Assembly (NCBI RefSeq): GCF_004122115.1
Contig: NZ_SBKP01000004.1
Coordinates: 124,001-188,000, forward strand
DNA length: 64,000 bases
Direction: 5' to 3'
From: Sphingobium fluviale
GTDB taxonomy: Bacteria; Pseudomonadota; Alphaproteobacteria; Sphingomonadales; Sphingomonadaceae
Part shown: positions 8,741 to 17,004 of the stretch, piece after piece
How the letters are laid out: every line of letters begins with the position of its first letter
How positions within the stretch are numbered: the first letter of the stretch is position 1
Position numbers and translations under genes: made by a program
The notes under the pieces: model-generated
The model's input: only the letters and a program-made list of their open reading frames with translations
What the model was told of the DNA's origin: nothing
Database searches by the model: none

Positions 8741-10101
8741 TGATGCGCCCCTTCCTTCTGATAGCGACCCTGGGTGGATCCCTGTCGGCGTTTGGTGTGT
8801 TGTTGACCGCGAGGATCGCTTCGTCTTCGCAGGCGGAAGCAATTCAGGCGCGAGTCGAGGCGCAAGCTGTCGCCATTGCAGAACATGGCGATACTATTCC
8901 TGACTATGTACGGGCGCTTGCCCAATCCCAATCTGTTTTGGACGCATGCACAAGGAGCGCGCCCGGAAGCCTTATCGTCATGCTGCGTGAAGAGGGGCGG
9001 CCGCTACAGGCAACTGGCTCGATACTGGCGTGGCCGGGCGCAAGCGATGGCATTTTTCGTGTTGCCGTCAATCCCCCCGAACATTGCGCATTGGAACATA
9101 GTGTCGAGGCAATTGGTGTCGTGCGTACATACTCTGGTGGCCAGTTTATGGTCGCGCAGCTTGCTGAGCGCGACCCGTCGCTCAGGCAGGCTGCGCTCCT
9201 GATTGCTGTCTGCCTCGTCGTGCTGAATGTCGGATTGGCCTATGTGCTGGGTCGCCGCGCGGAACAGTCGCAGGTGGCGCGCATAGGCCGCCTGACGCGC
9301 GTGCTTGATGCGATCGAGACATCCGGTTTCACTGTGCGGGCCGAGCCGGATGGACGCGGCGCGGCTTTCGATCTGTTGGTCAATCATGTGAATGCCATGA
9401 TTGCTCGCATGGGCGATCTTACCGGCAATCTGTCGCGCCTCACACTACATATCGCCCATGATTTGCGATCTCCGCTGGAGATTCTTCAGCGGCATTTGCG
9501 GCGGCTGCACCAGCAAATGGGGGATAGCGACATCGGTTCAGAGATGTCAGAAGCGCGGGAGAAGGTGACTGCCCTCATGGCGCGGTGCGAGCAACTGCTT
9601 GCCATTGCGCGGATAGAAACGACCAGTACTGCCAGCTTTACTTCGGTTCCGTTGCGCGAGCAGCTCAGCATGCTGATTGAAGATATGTTTCTGGACCATT
9701 CGATCAGTTGCAACGTCTCGCTTGATCTCGAAGCGCCGATGGAGCTGAACGTTCCCGGCCAGCCTGAAATGATCCAGCGCATGTTTACCAACCTCTTGCA
9801 GAATGCGCTGAAGTTCGCCAAGCCGGGTACGGCCATTCTTGTCCGGCTGACCCGTGACGGCGTGATGGCCTGCGTTCGCATCTCCAACACGGGGCCGATC
9901 GTATCGGGAGATCGGCTCGATCAGATTTTCGACCCTCATGTCGCCACCTCGGTTACCAGTGGGGGAGGCTATGGTCTGGGCCTGCCATTCGTTCGGGCTG
10001 CGGCACGGCGTCACGGCGGGGACGCCTATGCAGAGCCTATTGCGGATGGGATGTGCATGGTCGTCCGCCTCCCTATCGGACGAGATCCGATCGTTTCCTG
10101 A
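8737..10101 (+). CDS. Membrane sensor histidine kinase
   Basis: 454 aa, starting inside the regulator's stop codon (ATGA). TM helices at about 5-24 and 152-171 enclose a sensor region of roughly 125 residues with two cysteines. A HAMP-like linker follows. The H-box is HIAHDLRSPLE with His241, the N-box is NLLQNALKF with Asn356, and the G boxes are IVSGDRLDQIFDP and GGGYGLGLPFV. This is a complete, HPK1-like enzyme with no visible defect. The sensor region resembles no domain I can name. It is partner to the overlapping OmpR-type regulator, and the joint operon with a Ser/Thr kinase implies two phosphorelay types reading the envelope together. Confidence 0.93.
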   Translation: MMMRPFLLIATLGGSLSAFGVLLTARIASSSQAEAIQARVEAQAVAIAEHGDTIPDYVRALAQSQSVLDACTRSAPGSLIVMLREEGRPLQATGSILAWPGASDGIFRVAVNPPEHCALEHSVEAIGVVRTYSGGQFMVAQLAERDPSLRQAALLIAVCLVVLNVGLAYVLGRRAEQSQVARIGRLTRVLDAIETSGFTVRAEPDGRGAAFDLLVNHVNAMIARMGDLTGNLSRLTLHIAHDLRSPLEILQRHLRRLHQQMGDSDIGSEMSEAREKVTALMARCEQLLAIARIETTSTASFTSVPLREQLSMLIEDMFLDHSISCNVSLDLEAPMELNVPGQPEMIQRMFTNLLQNALKFAKPGTAILVRLTRDGVMACVRISNTGPIVSGDRLDQIFDPHVATSVTSGGGYGLGLPFVRAAARRHGGDAYAEPIADGMCMVVRLPIGRDPIVS

Positions 10102-10304
10102 CATCAGTCTGCTGTCCTGCTGCACTGCGCGTCTGACGTGGACTGTCGCGTATCGCGCGGCGCGCGCCAGAAGCTCGACAGAAGATTCGAATCCTTCAGA
10201 CCGCTAAACAGGGTTCATAGCCGGGCTGGCAACAAGACGATGGCCCGAACAAGCTGACAGAGATGTTTCGCCTATGTGAACCTATAGCATGAAAGGATTG
10301 AACA

Positions 10305-10649
10305 ATGTCCGTTTTCAAGAAAATGACCATTGCCACACTGGCTCTTCTTTCCGTCGTATCAACTTCGGCCAATGCGTATGATACGCAGAACCGCCGTATT
10401 CGGATCAATAATTATTCCAGTCTGCCTGTATATCACCTCTACATCAGCAATGCTGGCAGCAGGCGCTGGAACAGCGATCAGCTTGGCGCGTCCGAATCTA
10501 TCGGCAGCAACCGGTCACAGGTCTGGAATGTCGATGACGGATCTGGCTACTGTCGGTTTGATTTCAAATTCGTCATGTCTGACGGGTCGACGCGCTACAA
10601 GTATAATTACAATGTCTGCGAAGCGAGTTATCTGGATGTTATAGACTGA
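10305..10649 (+). CDS. Small secreted beta-rich protein
   Basis: 114 aa. Signal peptide 1-24 (cleavage after ANA), AAGGA about ten bases before the ATG. The mature protein is about 90 residues, rich in aromatic, Asn and Ser residues, with two cysteines (in GYCRF and NVCEA) placed to form one disulfide. It looks like a compact beta-sandwich with a WNSDQLG turn. I do not recognise the family with certainty. It lies after the histidine kinase and ends in a strong terminator, so it closes or forms a short unit at the end of the signalling cluster. A secreted ligand, sensor accessory or effector are all possible. Confidence 0.75.
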   Translation: MSVFKKMTIATLALLSVVSTSANAYDTQNRRIRINNYSSLPVYHLYISNAGSRRWNSDQLGASESIGSNRSQVWNVDDGSGYCRFDFKFVMSDGSTRYKYNYNVCEASYLDVID

Positions 10650-10682
10650 TCTCTCGGCATGCCGGCCTTCCTTCCTCCAAAC

Positions 10683-10716
10683 TGCCCGGTGCCTTACCGC
10701 ACCGGGCACCTCTTTT
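10683..10716 (+). terminator. Rho-independent terminator
   Basis: A perfect ten-base stem (TGCCCGGTGC / GCACCGGGCA) with a six-base loop is followed by CCTCTTTT. It ends transcription after the small secreted protein gene, 33 bases beyond its stop. Confidence 0.85.
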
Positions 10717-10729
10717 ACGGTGAACACTC

Positions 10730-11071
10730 ATGCAATTACGCCTGAAAAAGCACTTTTTCGCCTTGGGATGCCTGGCTGCGCTCGCTGCCTGCGTAAGCCC
10801 AGAAACAAACATTCGGCGCGGGCTTGTTGACGCAGGCTTGAACGCGGCGATGGCACAGTGCATGGCCAAACCTATGGCGCAGCAGCTCAGTACACAGCAG
10901 TTGTTGAAACTCCGCTCGTTCAGCAAATCGAAGGAACGCAATCCCGGTAATGTAAGGCAGGGGAGCCTCAGTCTGGGTGATGTTGTCAATGGCATGTACG
11001 CGCTGAACGATCCTGAGATTGTCGCCATTGTTGCGGCGGCGGCCTTGCAGTGTACCCTGTCTGCTAAATAG
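10730..11071 (+). CDS. Small lipoprotein of unknown function
   Basis: 113 aa. A type II signal with lipobox LAAC places the lipidated Cys at 21. The mature part is about 92 residues, mostly helical, with one more Cys near the C-terminus (LQCTL) and a MAKPMAQQLSTQQL motif. It starts 14 bases after the terminator of the previous gene, so it is probably transcribed separately or by read-through. It marks the right limit of the accessory cluster; parE follows. No family recognised. Confidence 0.75.
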   Translation: MQLRLKKHFFALGCLAALAACVSPETNIRRGLVDAGLNAAMAQCMAKPMAQQLSTQQLLKLRSFSKSKERNPGNVRQGSLSLGDVVNGMYALNDPEIVAIVAAAALQCTLSAK

Positions 11072-11121
11072 GGAGGTTCTCACAGTCCGTTTCCAAACAG
11101 ACTCTCAAAAGCAGCGTGGCC

Positions 11122-11151
11122 TTGCGTTGCCGAGACTCGGCGCACTATAGC
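11122..11151 (+). promoter_or_regulatory. Candidate parE promoter (leaderless transcript)
   Basis: TTGCGT, an 18-base spacer and TATAGC end seven bases before the parE ATG, so transcription would begin at or next to the start codon. No Shine-Dalgarno is visible, which agrees with a leaderless mRNA. The match to consensus is modest. Confidence 0.4.
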
Positions 11152-11157
11152 GTTGTC

Positions 11158-13137
11158 ATGTCCGATGATCTGTTCGCATCCGCCCCTTCCACATCCTCCG
11201 GCAACTATGACGCCTCCTCGATCGAGGTGCTGGAGGGGCTGGAGCCTGTCCGCCGCCGCCCCGGCATGTATATCGGCGGGACGGATGAGCGCGCGTTGCA
11301 TCATCTGGCTTCCGAAGTGCTCGACAATGCGATGGACGAGGCTGTGGCGGGCCACGCGACGCGGATCGAGCTGGTGTTCGAACCGGGAAACCGCCTGACG
11401 ATCACCGATAACGGCCGGGGTATCCCGGTCGATCCGCATCCCAAGTTCCCGGACAAGTCGGCGCTTGAGGTGATCCTCACCACGCTCCATTCGGGCGGTA
11501 AATTCTCGGACAAGGCCTATTCCACCTCCGGCGGTCTGCACGGCGTGGGCGTTTCGGTGGTGAACGCGCTGTCGTCTGACACTTGCGTGGAGGTCGCCCG
11601 CAACAAGGAGCTGTTTCGCCAGCGGTTCAGCAAGGGCCATCCGGTCAGCGCGCTGGAAAAGGTCGGCGCGGCGCCCAACCGGCGCGGCACCTCCGTTACT
11701 TTCGTGCCCGATACGGAGATTTTCGGCGCGCAGAATTTCAAGCCCGCGCGCCTGCACAAGCTCGCCCGGTCCAAGGCCTATCTGTTCGCGGGGGTGGAGA
11801 TACGCTGGCGCTGTGACCCGGCGTTGATCAGCGACGATACGCCCGCCGAGGCGGTGTTCCAGTTCCCCGGCGGGCTGGCCGATCATCTCGCCGAGCAGGT
11901 TGCAGAGCGGCAGTGCGCCACCAAGGACTTCTTCACCGGCACGCAGGATTTCGGCACCGCGACCGGGCGCGCGGAATGGGCGATCGCCTGGCCGCTCTGG
12001 TCAGACGGATCCTACTCCTGGTATTGCAACACCATCCCCACGCCCGATGGCGGCACGCATGAAGCGGGGCTGCGCGCGGCGCTGGTGAAGGGCATCCGCG
12101 CCTTTGGCGATTTGGCGGGGGTCAAGAAGGCGAAGGACATCACCGCTGAAGACGTGATGACAGGGTGCGAGCTGATGCTCAGCGTCTTTATCCGCGATCC
12201 GCAGTTCCAGAGCCAGACCAAAGATCGCCTGACGTCGCCGGAGGCATCAGGCCTCGTCGAAAAGGCGGTGCGCGACCATTTCGACCATTTCCTTGCCGAC
12301 AACATGGACCGGGGCAAGGCTCTGCTCTCCTATGTGATCGACCGGATGGACGAGCGCCTCGCCCGCAAGGCCGAGAAGGAAGTAAAGCGCAAGACGGCGA
12401 CCTCAGGGCGCAAGCTGCGCCTGCCGGGCAAGCTCACCGATTGCAGCGCGGACGACCCGGCAGGCACCGAAATCTTCATCGTCGAGGGCGATAGCGCGGG
12501 CGGCTCCGCCAAGCAGGCGCGGGACCGCAAGACGCAGGCGATCCTGCCCATTCGCGGCAAGATATTGAACGTAGCATCGGCCACATCGGCCAAGATCCTT
12601 GCCAACAGCGAGATCGCGGATCTTATTCTGGCGATAGGCTGCGGCACGCGCAAGGACTGCAACCCCGATCTGCTGCGCTATGAACGCATCGTCATCATGA
12701 CTGATGCGGATGTCGACGGCGCGCATATCGCGACCCTGTTGATGACGTTCTTTTTTCAGGAAATGCCGGAGCTGGTGAAGCGCGGGCACCTCTACCTCGC
12801 GCAGCCGCCGCTTTATCGGCTCACCACCGGCGGCAAGAGCATCTATGCGCGCGATGACGCGCACAAGGACGAAATTCTTGCCAACGAGCTGAAGGGCAAG
12901 AAGGTCGATGTCTCGCGCTTCAAGGGGCTGGGCGAGATGAACCCGACTCAGCTGCGCGAGACGACGATGGACCCGAAGACGCGCGGCATGATCCGCATCA
13001 CATTGCCGCAGGAATATGAGGAAGCGGCGGCGGTGCGCGATCTGGTCGACCGGCTGATGGGCACCAACCCCGCCCACCGCTTTGCGTTCATACAAGACAA
13101 TGCGGCGGCGGTGGACGACGACATGATCGACGCCTGA
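11158..13137 (+). CDS. parE: DNA topoisomerase IV subunit B
   Basis: 659 aa from ATG 11158; the frame extends 14 codons further upstream, but MSDDLFA matches a normal start. GHKL ATPase: EVLDNAMDEAV, DNGRGIPVDPH and GGLHGVGVSVVNALS (ATP lid). The transducer region follows, and then TOPRIM with EIFIVEGDSAGGSA and DADVDGAHI. The length near 660, without the long insert of GyrB, and the alphaproteobacterial pattern around IPTPDGGTHEAGLR point to ParE rather than GyrB. With ParC it decatenates daughter chromosomes. Single-copy housekeeping gene; its higher GC and codon bias contrast with the cluster to its left. Confidence 0.95.
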   Translation: MSDDLFASAPSTSSGNYDASSIEVLEGLEPVRRRPGMYIGGTDERALHHLASEVLDNAMDEAVAGHATRIELVFEPGNRLTITDNGRGIPVDPHPKFPDKSALEVILTTLHSGGKFSDKAYSTSGGLHGVGVSVVNALSSDTCVEVARNKELFRQRFSKGHPVSALEKVGAAPNRRGTSVTFVPDTEIFGAQNFKPARLHKLARSKAYLFAGVEIRWRCDPALISDDTPAEAVFQFPGGLADHLAEQVAERQCATKDFFTGTQDFGTATGRAEWAIAWPLWSDGSYSWYCNTIPTPDGGTHEAGLRAALVKGIRAFGDLAGVKKAKDITAEDVMTGCELMLSVFIRDPQFQSQTKDRLTSPEASGLVEKAVRDHFDHFLADNMDRGKALLSYVIDRMDERLARKAEKEVKRKTATSGRKLRLPGKLTDCSADDPAGTEIFIVEGDSAGGSAKQARDRKTQAILPIRGKILNVASATSAKILANSEIADLILAIGCGTRKDCNPDLLRYERIVIMTDADVDGAHIATLLMTFFFQEMPELVKRGHLYLAQPPLYRLTTGGKSIYARDDAHKDEILANELKGKKVDVSRFKGLGEMNPTQLRETTMDPKTRGMIRITLPQEYEEAAAVRDLVDRLMGTNPAHRFAFIQDNAAAVDDDMIDA

Positions 13138-13224
13138 CGAGCGGGCCCGGTCTGGCCGCGCGCCCGACCATGGAACAGAATGTCACCCGGATGGTTTTCT
13201 TCTCGCCAAGCGAGGAGATTGAGT

Positions 13225-13509
13225 ATGGCCGAATATCGCAATGAAAATATCGGGCACGAGCGGCGCAGCGGAACAGGCCGCATCGTGCTGATCGTCGCGA
13301 TTGTCGCGGCAGTCATCGTCGGACTGCTGTTCGCGACCGGTTTCTGGACCGCCGATGTGGAAGAAGGCGCGCTGCCGGATGTCGATGTGAGCGCGACCGG
13401 AGGCGAGATGCCCGCGGTTGACGTGGATTCCAAGGAGGTTGTTGTCGGCACCAAGGAAGAAACGATCGATGTGCCGACGGTGGGTGTGAAAGACAACGGC
13501 GAGGAATAA
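13225..13509 (+). CDS. Small single-pass membrane protein
   Basis: 94 aa from ATG 13225 (AGGAG nine bases upstream; a longer frame begins upstream without a site). One transmembrane helix (about 20-42, GRIVLIVAIVAAVIVG onward) is followed by a highly acidic, Val/Asp-rich outer tail of about 50 residues with repeated VDV and VGxK-type turns. I do not recognise a family. It sits 87 bases after parE and before a terminator; function unknown. Confidence 0.7.
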   Translation: MAEYRNENIGHERRSGTGRIVLIVAIVAAVIVGLLFATGFWTADVEEGALPDVDVSATGGEMPAVDVDSKEVVVGTKEETIDVPTVGVKDNGEE

Positions 13510-13537
13510 AGCGCCGTTCCGGGTTCAAAGACGTTTT

Positions 13538-13567
13538 CGGGGGGGCATTTTGCCCCCCGTTTCTTTA
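13538..13567. terminator. Terminator between convergent genes
   Basis: GGGGGGC-ATTTT-GCCCCCC followed by GTTTCTTT on the plus strand, lying between the small membrane protein (+) and the lipid desaturase (-). T-richness on the plus side favours termination of the rightward unit. Confidence 0.8.
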
Positions 13568-13581
13568 GGCTGCAATGCCTG

Positions 13582-14286
13582 TCAGCCCTGCGGCTCCAGC
13601 CCCATATCCCTTAGCCAGCCGCGCCTGTGCGCGAAACGGAATACCGGATTGAGCAGCGCGTTGCTCCAGCCCGAATTGGTGGCAAAGTCGCGGCGCAAAG
13701 TGTCGTGGTGGAGCTGGTGCGCCGCAGGTGTCATTAACAGGCCGACCTGGCGCATCAGTGTGATAATCCGGGGGTTCTCCGCGCGGTGCAGCGTCCCGTG
13801 AAAATATTGCGCGAAGGTGCCCCCAATGAGCAGGCTGAGCATCCCCGCCACCGCCCACCCCGGCACGGGAAACAACAGGCAGGCCACGTTCAGCAACAGC
13901 GACAGCGGCAGGGACCCCGCCACAATCGTCGAGCCGATCTGCCGCAGCATCGTGCGCCGCCCCAGCGCATCGGGCCGGGGGTGGTGGTTCTTGAAGTCAT
14001 AGACCAGCCGCTCGAAAGGGTTGAGCCGCGCCATGCTGGTGCGGAACATCCCCAGATATTCGTCACTCTCGCGCGAGCCGGTGTAGAAATAGAGCCGGTC
14101 CAGCCCCGCGCCCAGCCGCGCCGGATGATAATCCATCACCATATGCACAAGCCCGGAGATCATGTCCGCCACATACCAGCCCGCCAGTACCGCCGGGATC
14201 ATCCACAGACTGAAATCGCGCGCGGCAAAGCCGAGGTTGGCGAGGCCAGACAGGATGAGCGCGAAGATGGCAAGCCGCATCAGCAT
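13582..14286 (-). CDS. CarF/TMEM189-type lipid desaturase (putative plasmanylethanolamine desaturase)
   Basis: 234 aa. It belongs by motif to the Kua/TMEM189/CarF family (lipid desaturase domain). The characteristic histidines are all present: His48 and His54 (GLVHMVMDYH), His101-102 (KNHHPRP), His163 and His167 (YFHGTLH), and His190, 193, 194 (AAHQLHH), as expected for a di-iron desaturase embedded in membrane helices. About four hydrophobic segments are visible. CarF and human PEDS1/TMEM189 convert plasmanyl to plasmenyl ethanolamine phospholipids, forming plasmalogens. The same activity is inferred here, but the substrate in this organism is unproven. It is transcribed alone, convergent with the preceding gene and separated by 56 bases from wecC downstream on the map. 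Confidence 0.85.
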   Translation of the reverse strand: MLMRLAIFALILSGLANLGFAARDFSLWMIPAVLAGWYVADMISGLVHMVMDYHPARLGAGLDRLYFYTGSRESDEYLGMFRTSMARLNPFERLVYDFKNHHPRPDALGRRTMLRQIGSTIVAGSLPLSLLLNVACLLFPVPGWAVAGMLSLLIGGTFAQYFHGTLHRAENPRIITLMRQVGLLMTPAAHQLHHDTLRRDFATNSGWSNALLNPVFRFAHRRGWLRDMGLEPQG

Positions 14287-14341
14287 GGCCGCGCTTGTAC
14301 CAGCCGGAGCGGGGAGGGGGCAAGAGGAGCGAGTCTCTGTT

Positions 14342-15643
14342 CTAATCCCCGACCCTTCTCAACATCGCCTTCGCCGTCAGCCTTTCCGGCTGGTCGCGCC
14401 AGATGCCGCGGGTGTCGTAGACGGCTTTGCCGGTGCGTTCGTCAAGCGGCACTGATTTGAACACATCATGATCCACCAGCACGATGAAGATGCCGCAGCT
14501 CTCGATCGCGGTGTCGATGTCGATCAGCTCTGCATGCGTGTCGGCAAACTCCATCGGCAGGGCGGAGGCGTAAGGCTCGACCAGCTTTACCCGGCGGCCA
14601 TAGCGGCGGGCGAGGCGGTGGGCGATTTCGAGTGCCGGGCTCTCGCGGAAGTCGTCAATATTGGGTTTGAAGGCGAGGCCCAGGCACGCGATGTCATCGT
14701 CCGGGAACGTATCTATGAGGTCAGACGCTCGCCCAAGCACATGATCGGTCTTGGAGAGGTTCACCTCGCGCGCGGTGCGGATCAGCTTCGCGTTCTCCGG
14801 ATCGGCATGGACGATGAACCAGGGGTCGACCGCGATGCAGTGGCCGCCTACACCGGGGCCGGGCTGGAGGATGTTGACGCGCGGGTGGCGGTTGGCGAGG
14901 CTGATGACCTCCCACACGTCGATGCCCGCCTTGTCGGCGATCAGGCTCAGCTCGTTGGCGAAGGCGATGTTGACATCGCGGAAGCTGTTTTCGACGAGCT
15001 TCACCATCTCCGCCGCACGGGCCGACGTGGTGATGCACGCGCCGCGCACGAAGCCACGATAGAAAGACAGCGCTTTTCGCGCGCAACGCGGCGTAATGCC
15101 GCCGATGCAGCGGTCATTGTCGATCAGCTCCACAAGGATGCGGCCGGGCAGTACGCGCTCCGGGCAATAGGCGATGGCGATGTCTGCTACGCCATTGCCT
15201 GCGTGCGGCATCTTGAGATCGGGGCGCAGCTCGGCGAGCACGTCGCGCATCGCCTCGGTGGTGCCCACGGGAGAGGTGGACTCAAGGATCACGACATTGC
15301 CCGCCGCGAGGACGGGCGCGATGGTGCGGGCGGCGTTCAAGACATAGGAAATGTCCGGCGCGTTGTCCTCGCTCACCGGGGTCGGCACGGCGATGACGAA
15401 AACGTCCGACGGCTCGATCTGAAGCGAGGCGCGCAGGGTGCCGCGCGCGACCACGCCCTGCACCAGGCCATCGAGATCGACCTCCTCTATATGCACTTTG
15501 CCGCTGTTGATCGTGTCCACGACATGCGCGGATACATCGATGCCCAGGACCTTCGCGCCCGAACGCGCGATCAGTGCGGCGGTGGGCAGGCCGATATAGC
15601 CGAGGCCGATAACGGCGACCTGTTGCTCAGTGCTGGTGGGCAT
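14342..15643 (-). CDS. wecC: UDP-N-acetyl-D-mannosamine dehydrogenase
   Basis: 433 aa from ATG 15643, chosen because MPTSTEQQVAVIGLG is a normal family start; the frame continues upstream inside wecB. It has the Rossmann motif GLGYIGLP, the central helix region with ENSFRDVNIAFANEL, and catalytic Cys in GPGVGGHCIAVDPWF. It oxidises UDP-ManNAc twice with NAD+ to UDP-ManNAcA for surface polysaccharide synthesis. Its start codon lies within the last 17 bases of wecB, so the two are translationally coupled. No glycosyltransferase or polymerase genes are adjacent, so the polysaccharide locus must lie elsewhere. Confidence 0.93.
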   Translation of the reverse strand: MPTSTEQQVAVIGLGYIGLPTAALIARSGAKVLGIDVSAHVVDTINSGKVHIEEVDLDGLVQGVVARGTLRASLQIEPSDVFVIAVPTPVSEDNAPDISYVLNAARTIAPVLAAGNVVILESTSPVGTTEAMRDVLAELRPDLKMPHAGNGVADIAIAYCPERVLPGRILVELIDNDRCIGGITPRCARKALSFYRGFVRGACITTSARAAEMVKLVENSFRDVNIAFANELSLIADKAGIDVWEVISLANRHPRVNILQPGPGVGGHCIAVDPWFIVHADPENAKLIRTAREVNLSKTDHVLGRASDLIDTFPDDDIACLGLAFKPNIDDFRESPALEIAHRLARRYGRRVKLVEPYASALPMEFADTHAELIDIDTAIESCGIFIVLVDHDVFKSVPLDERTGKAVYDTRGIWRDQPERLTAKAMLRRVGD

Positions 15644-16751
15644 GTGCGATGATCCTTGCAATCTGTTCCCCCGCCGTGCCGTCGCCAAAGGGGTTGTGCG
15701 CTTTCGACATGGCGGAATAGGCCTCGCTATCGTCCAAAAGCCTGAACATTTCGGTAACGATGCGGGCGCGATCTGTGCCGACGAGGCGGGCGGTGCCTGC
15801 GGCCACGCCCTCCGGGCGCTCGGTCGTTTCGCGCATCACCAGCACCGGCTTGCCCAATGAGGGCGCTTCCTCCTGCACGCCGCCGCTGTCCGTCAAGACC
15901 AGCTCGGCCATATCGAGCAGACGGACGAAGTGGGGATAATCGAGCGGGTCGATCATCGCGACATTGTCGAGGTTCGCGAGCGCGCTGTCCATCACCGCGC
16001 GGACATTGGGGTTGGGGTGAACCGGGAATACCACGGCGACATCGGGGCGGGCGGCGATGTCTTTGATCGCGCCCGCTATCGCCTCCATCCCATGCCCAAA
16101 ATTCTCGCGCCGGTGCGAGGTGACGGCGATGATGCGCTTGCCCGCAAAGCGCGCGGCCAGCGCGTCGAGGCCAGAGGCGAGAGCTGGGTCGGCATGGATG
16201 CGAGCGCGGGTGGCGAGCAGCGCGTCTATCACGGTGTTGCCGGTGATGTGGATCGAGGCGGCGTCGCGGTTTTCCGCGAGCAGGGCGTCCGCCGCCGTCT
16301 GGGTCGGCGCGAAGTTCATGTCGGCTATGCAGGCGACGACCCGGCGGTTGACCTCTTCGGGCCAGGGGTGGTGAATGTCCCCGCTGCGCAGGCCCGCCTC
16401 GACATGGCCTACGGGCACCTTGCGGTAATAGGCGGCGAGGCTGGCGACCATGGTGGTGAGCGTATCGCCATGGACGATCACGCGGTCCGGCTTTTCGGCA
16501 TCGAGCGCCGCGCCGATGCTGGTGATGAGCCGCGCGGTCAGCGCATCGAGGCTCTGGTTCTCCTGCATGACATCAAGGTCGATATCCGGTACGATCCCGG
16601 CAATCTCCAGCACCTGATCGAGCAGGCCGCGATGCTGCGCGGTGACGCAGACGCGCGTGTCGATGCCCGGCTGCGCGCGCAGGGCATGCACCACGGGGAA
16701 GAGCTTGATCGCTTCCGGACGGGTGCCGAAGATGATGAGGATTTTCGCCAT
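15627..16751 (-). CDS. wecB: UDP-N-acetylglucosamine 2-epimerase (non-hydrolysing)
   Basis: 374 aa from ATG 16751; upstream in-frame codons lack family similarity. Motifs: FGTRPEAIKL at the N-terminus, HVEAGLRSGD, TSHRRENFG and LTDSGGVQEEAP, all of the epimerase GT-B fold. It converts UDP-GlcNAc to UDP-ManNAc, the substrate of the overlapping wecC product. It is the first gene of the pair and diverges from a chemoreceptor gene across a 253-base region with no clear regulatory sequence. Confidence 0.93.
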   Translation of the reverse strand: MAKILIIFGTRPEAIKLFPVVHALRAQPGIDTRVCVTAQHRGLLDQVLEIAGIVPDIDLDVMQENQSLDALTARLITSIGAALDAEKPDRVIVHGDTLTTMVASLAAYYRKVPVGHVEAGLRSGDIHHPWPEEVNRRVVACIADMNFAPTQTAADALLAENRDAASIHITGNTVIDALLATRARIHADPALASGLDALAARFAGKRIIAVTSHRRENFGHGMEAIAGAIKDIAARPDVAVVFPVHPNPNVRAVMDSALANLDNVAMIDPLDYPHFVRLLDMAELVLTDSGGVQEEAPSLGKPVLVMRETTERPEGVAAGTARLVGTDRARIVTEMFRLLDDSEAYSAMSKAHNPFGDGTAGEQIARIIAHAHQH

Positions 16752-17004
16752 GAAGTCCTGATGATTAAGGTGTCGCGTTCGCCTGTACCGGCAATAGGTA
16801 AGCATCTGCTGAACATCATGACAATGTGAAGACGACACGTATGCGGTCATGACGGGATAATGGTTAAAGCTCCATTATGGATAGGGCAGCCGGAATGCAT
16901 GGAAAAACAAAGAAATGAGACATATCCGCGCGCTCACGTAAACTTTTGGCAACCATTCTTCTCTACAATTTCACCTTGGATCAGAAGGTGCAAAAAAGCC
17001 GTTG

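Noticed and set aside
10181..10197. GAAGATTCGAATCCTTC, resembling a tRNA T-arm and a possible integration scar
   Set aside because: No anticodon or acceptor arm can be built around it, the invariant G53-C61 pair is replaced by A-C, and the core is simply palindromic (GATTCGAATC).
14468..15652. 394-codon open frame antisense to wecC
   Set aside because: wecC has all catalytic motifs on the other strand; this is high-GC frame openness.
16864..16878. TTAA-N7-TTAT, a near CtrA box before the chemoreceptor and wecB
   Set aside because: One mismatch in a short degenerate motif and no supporting second site.
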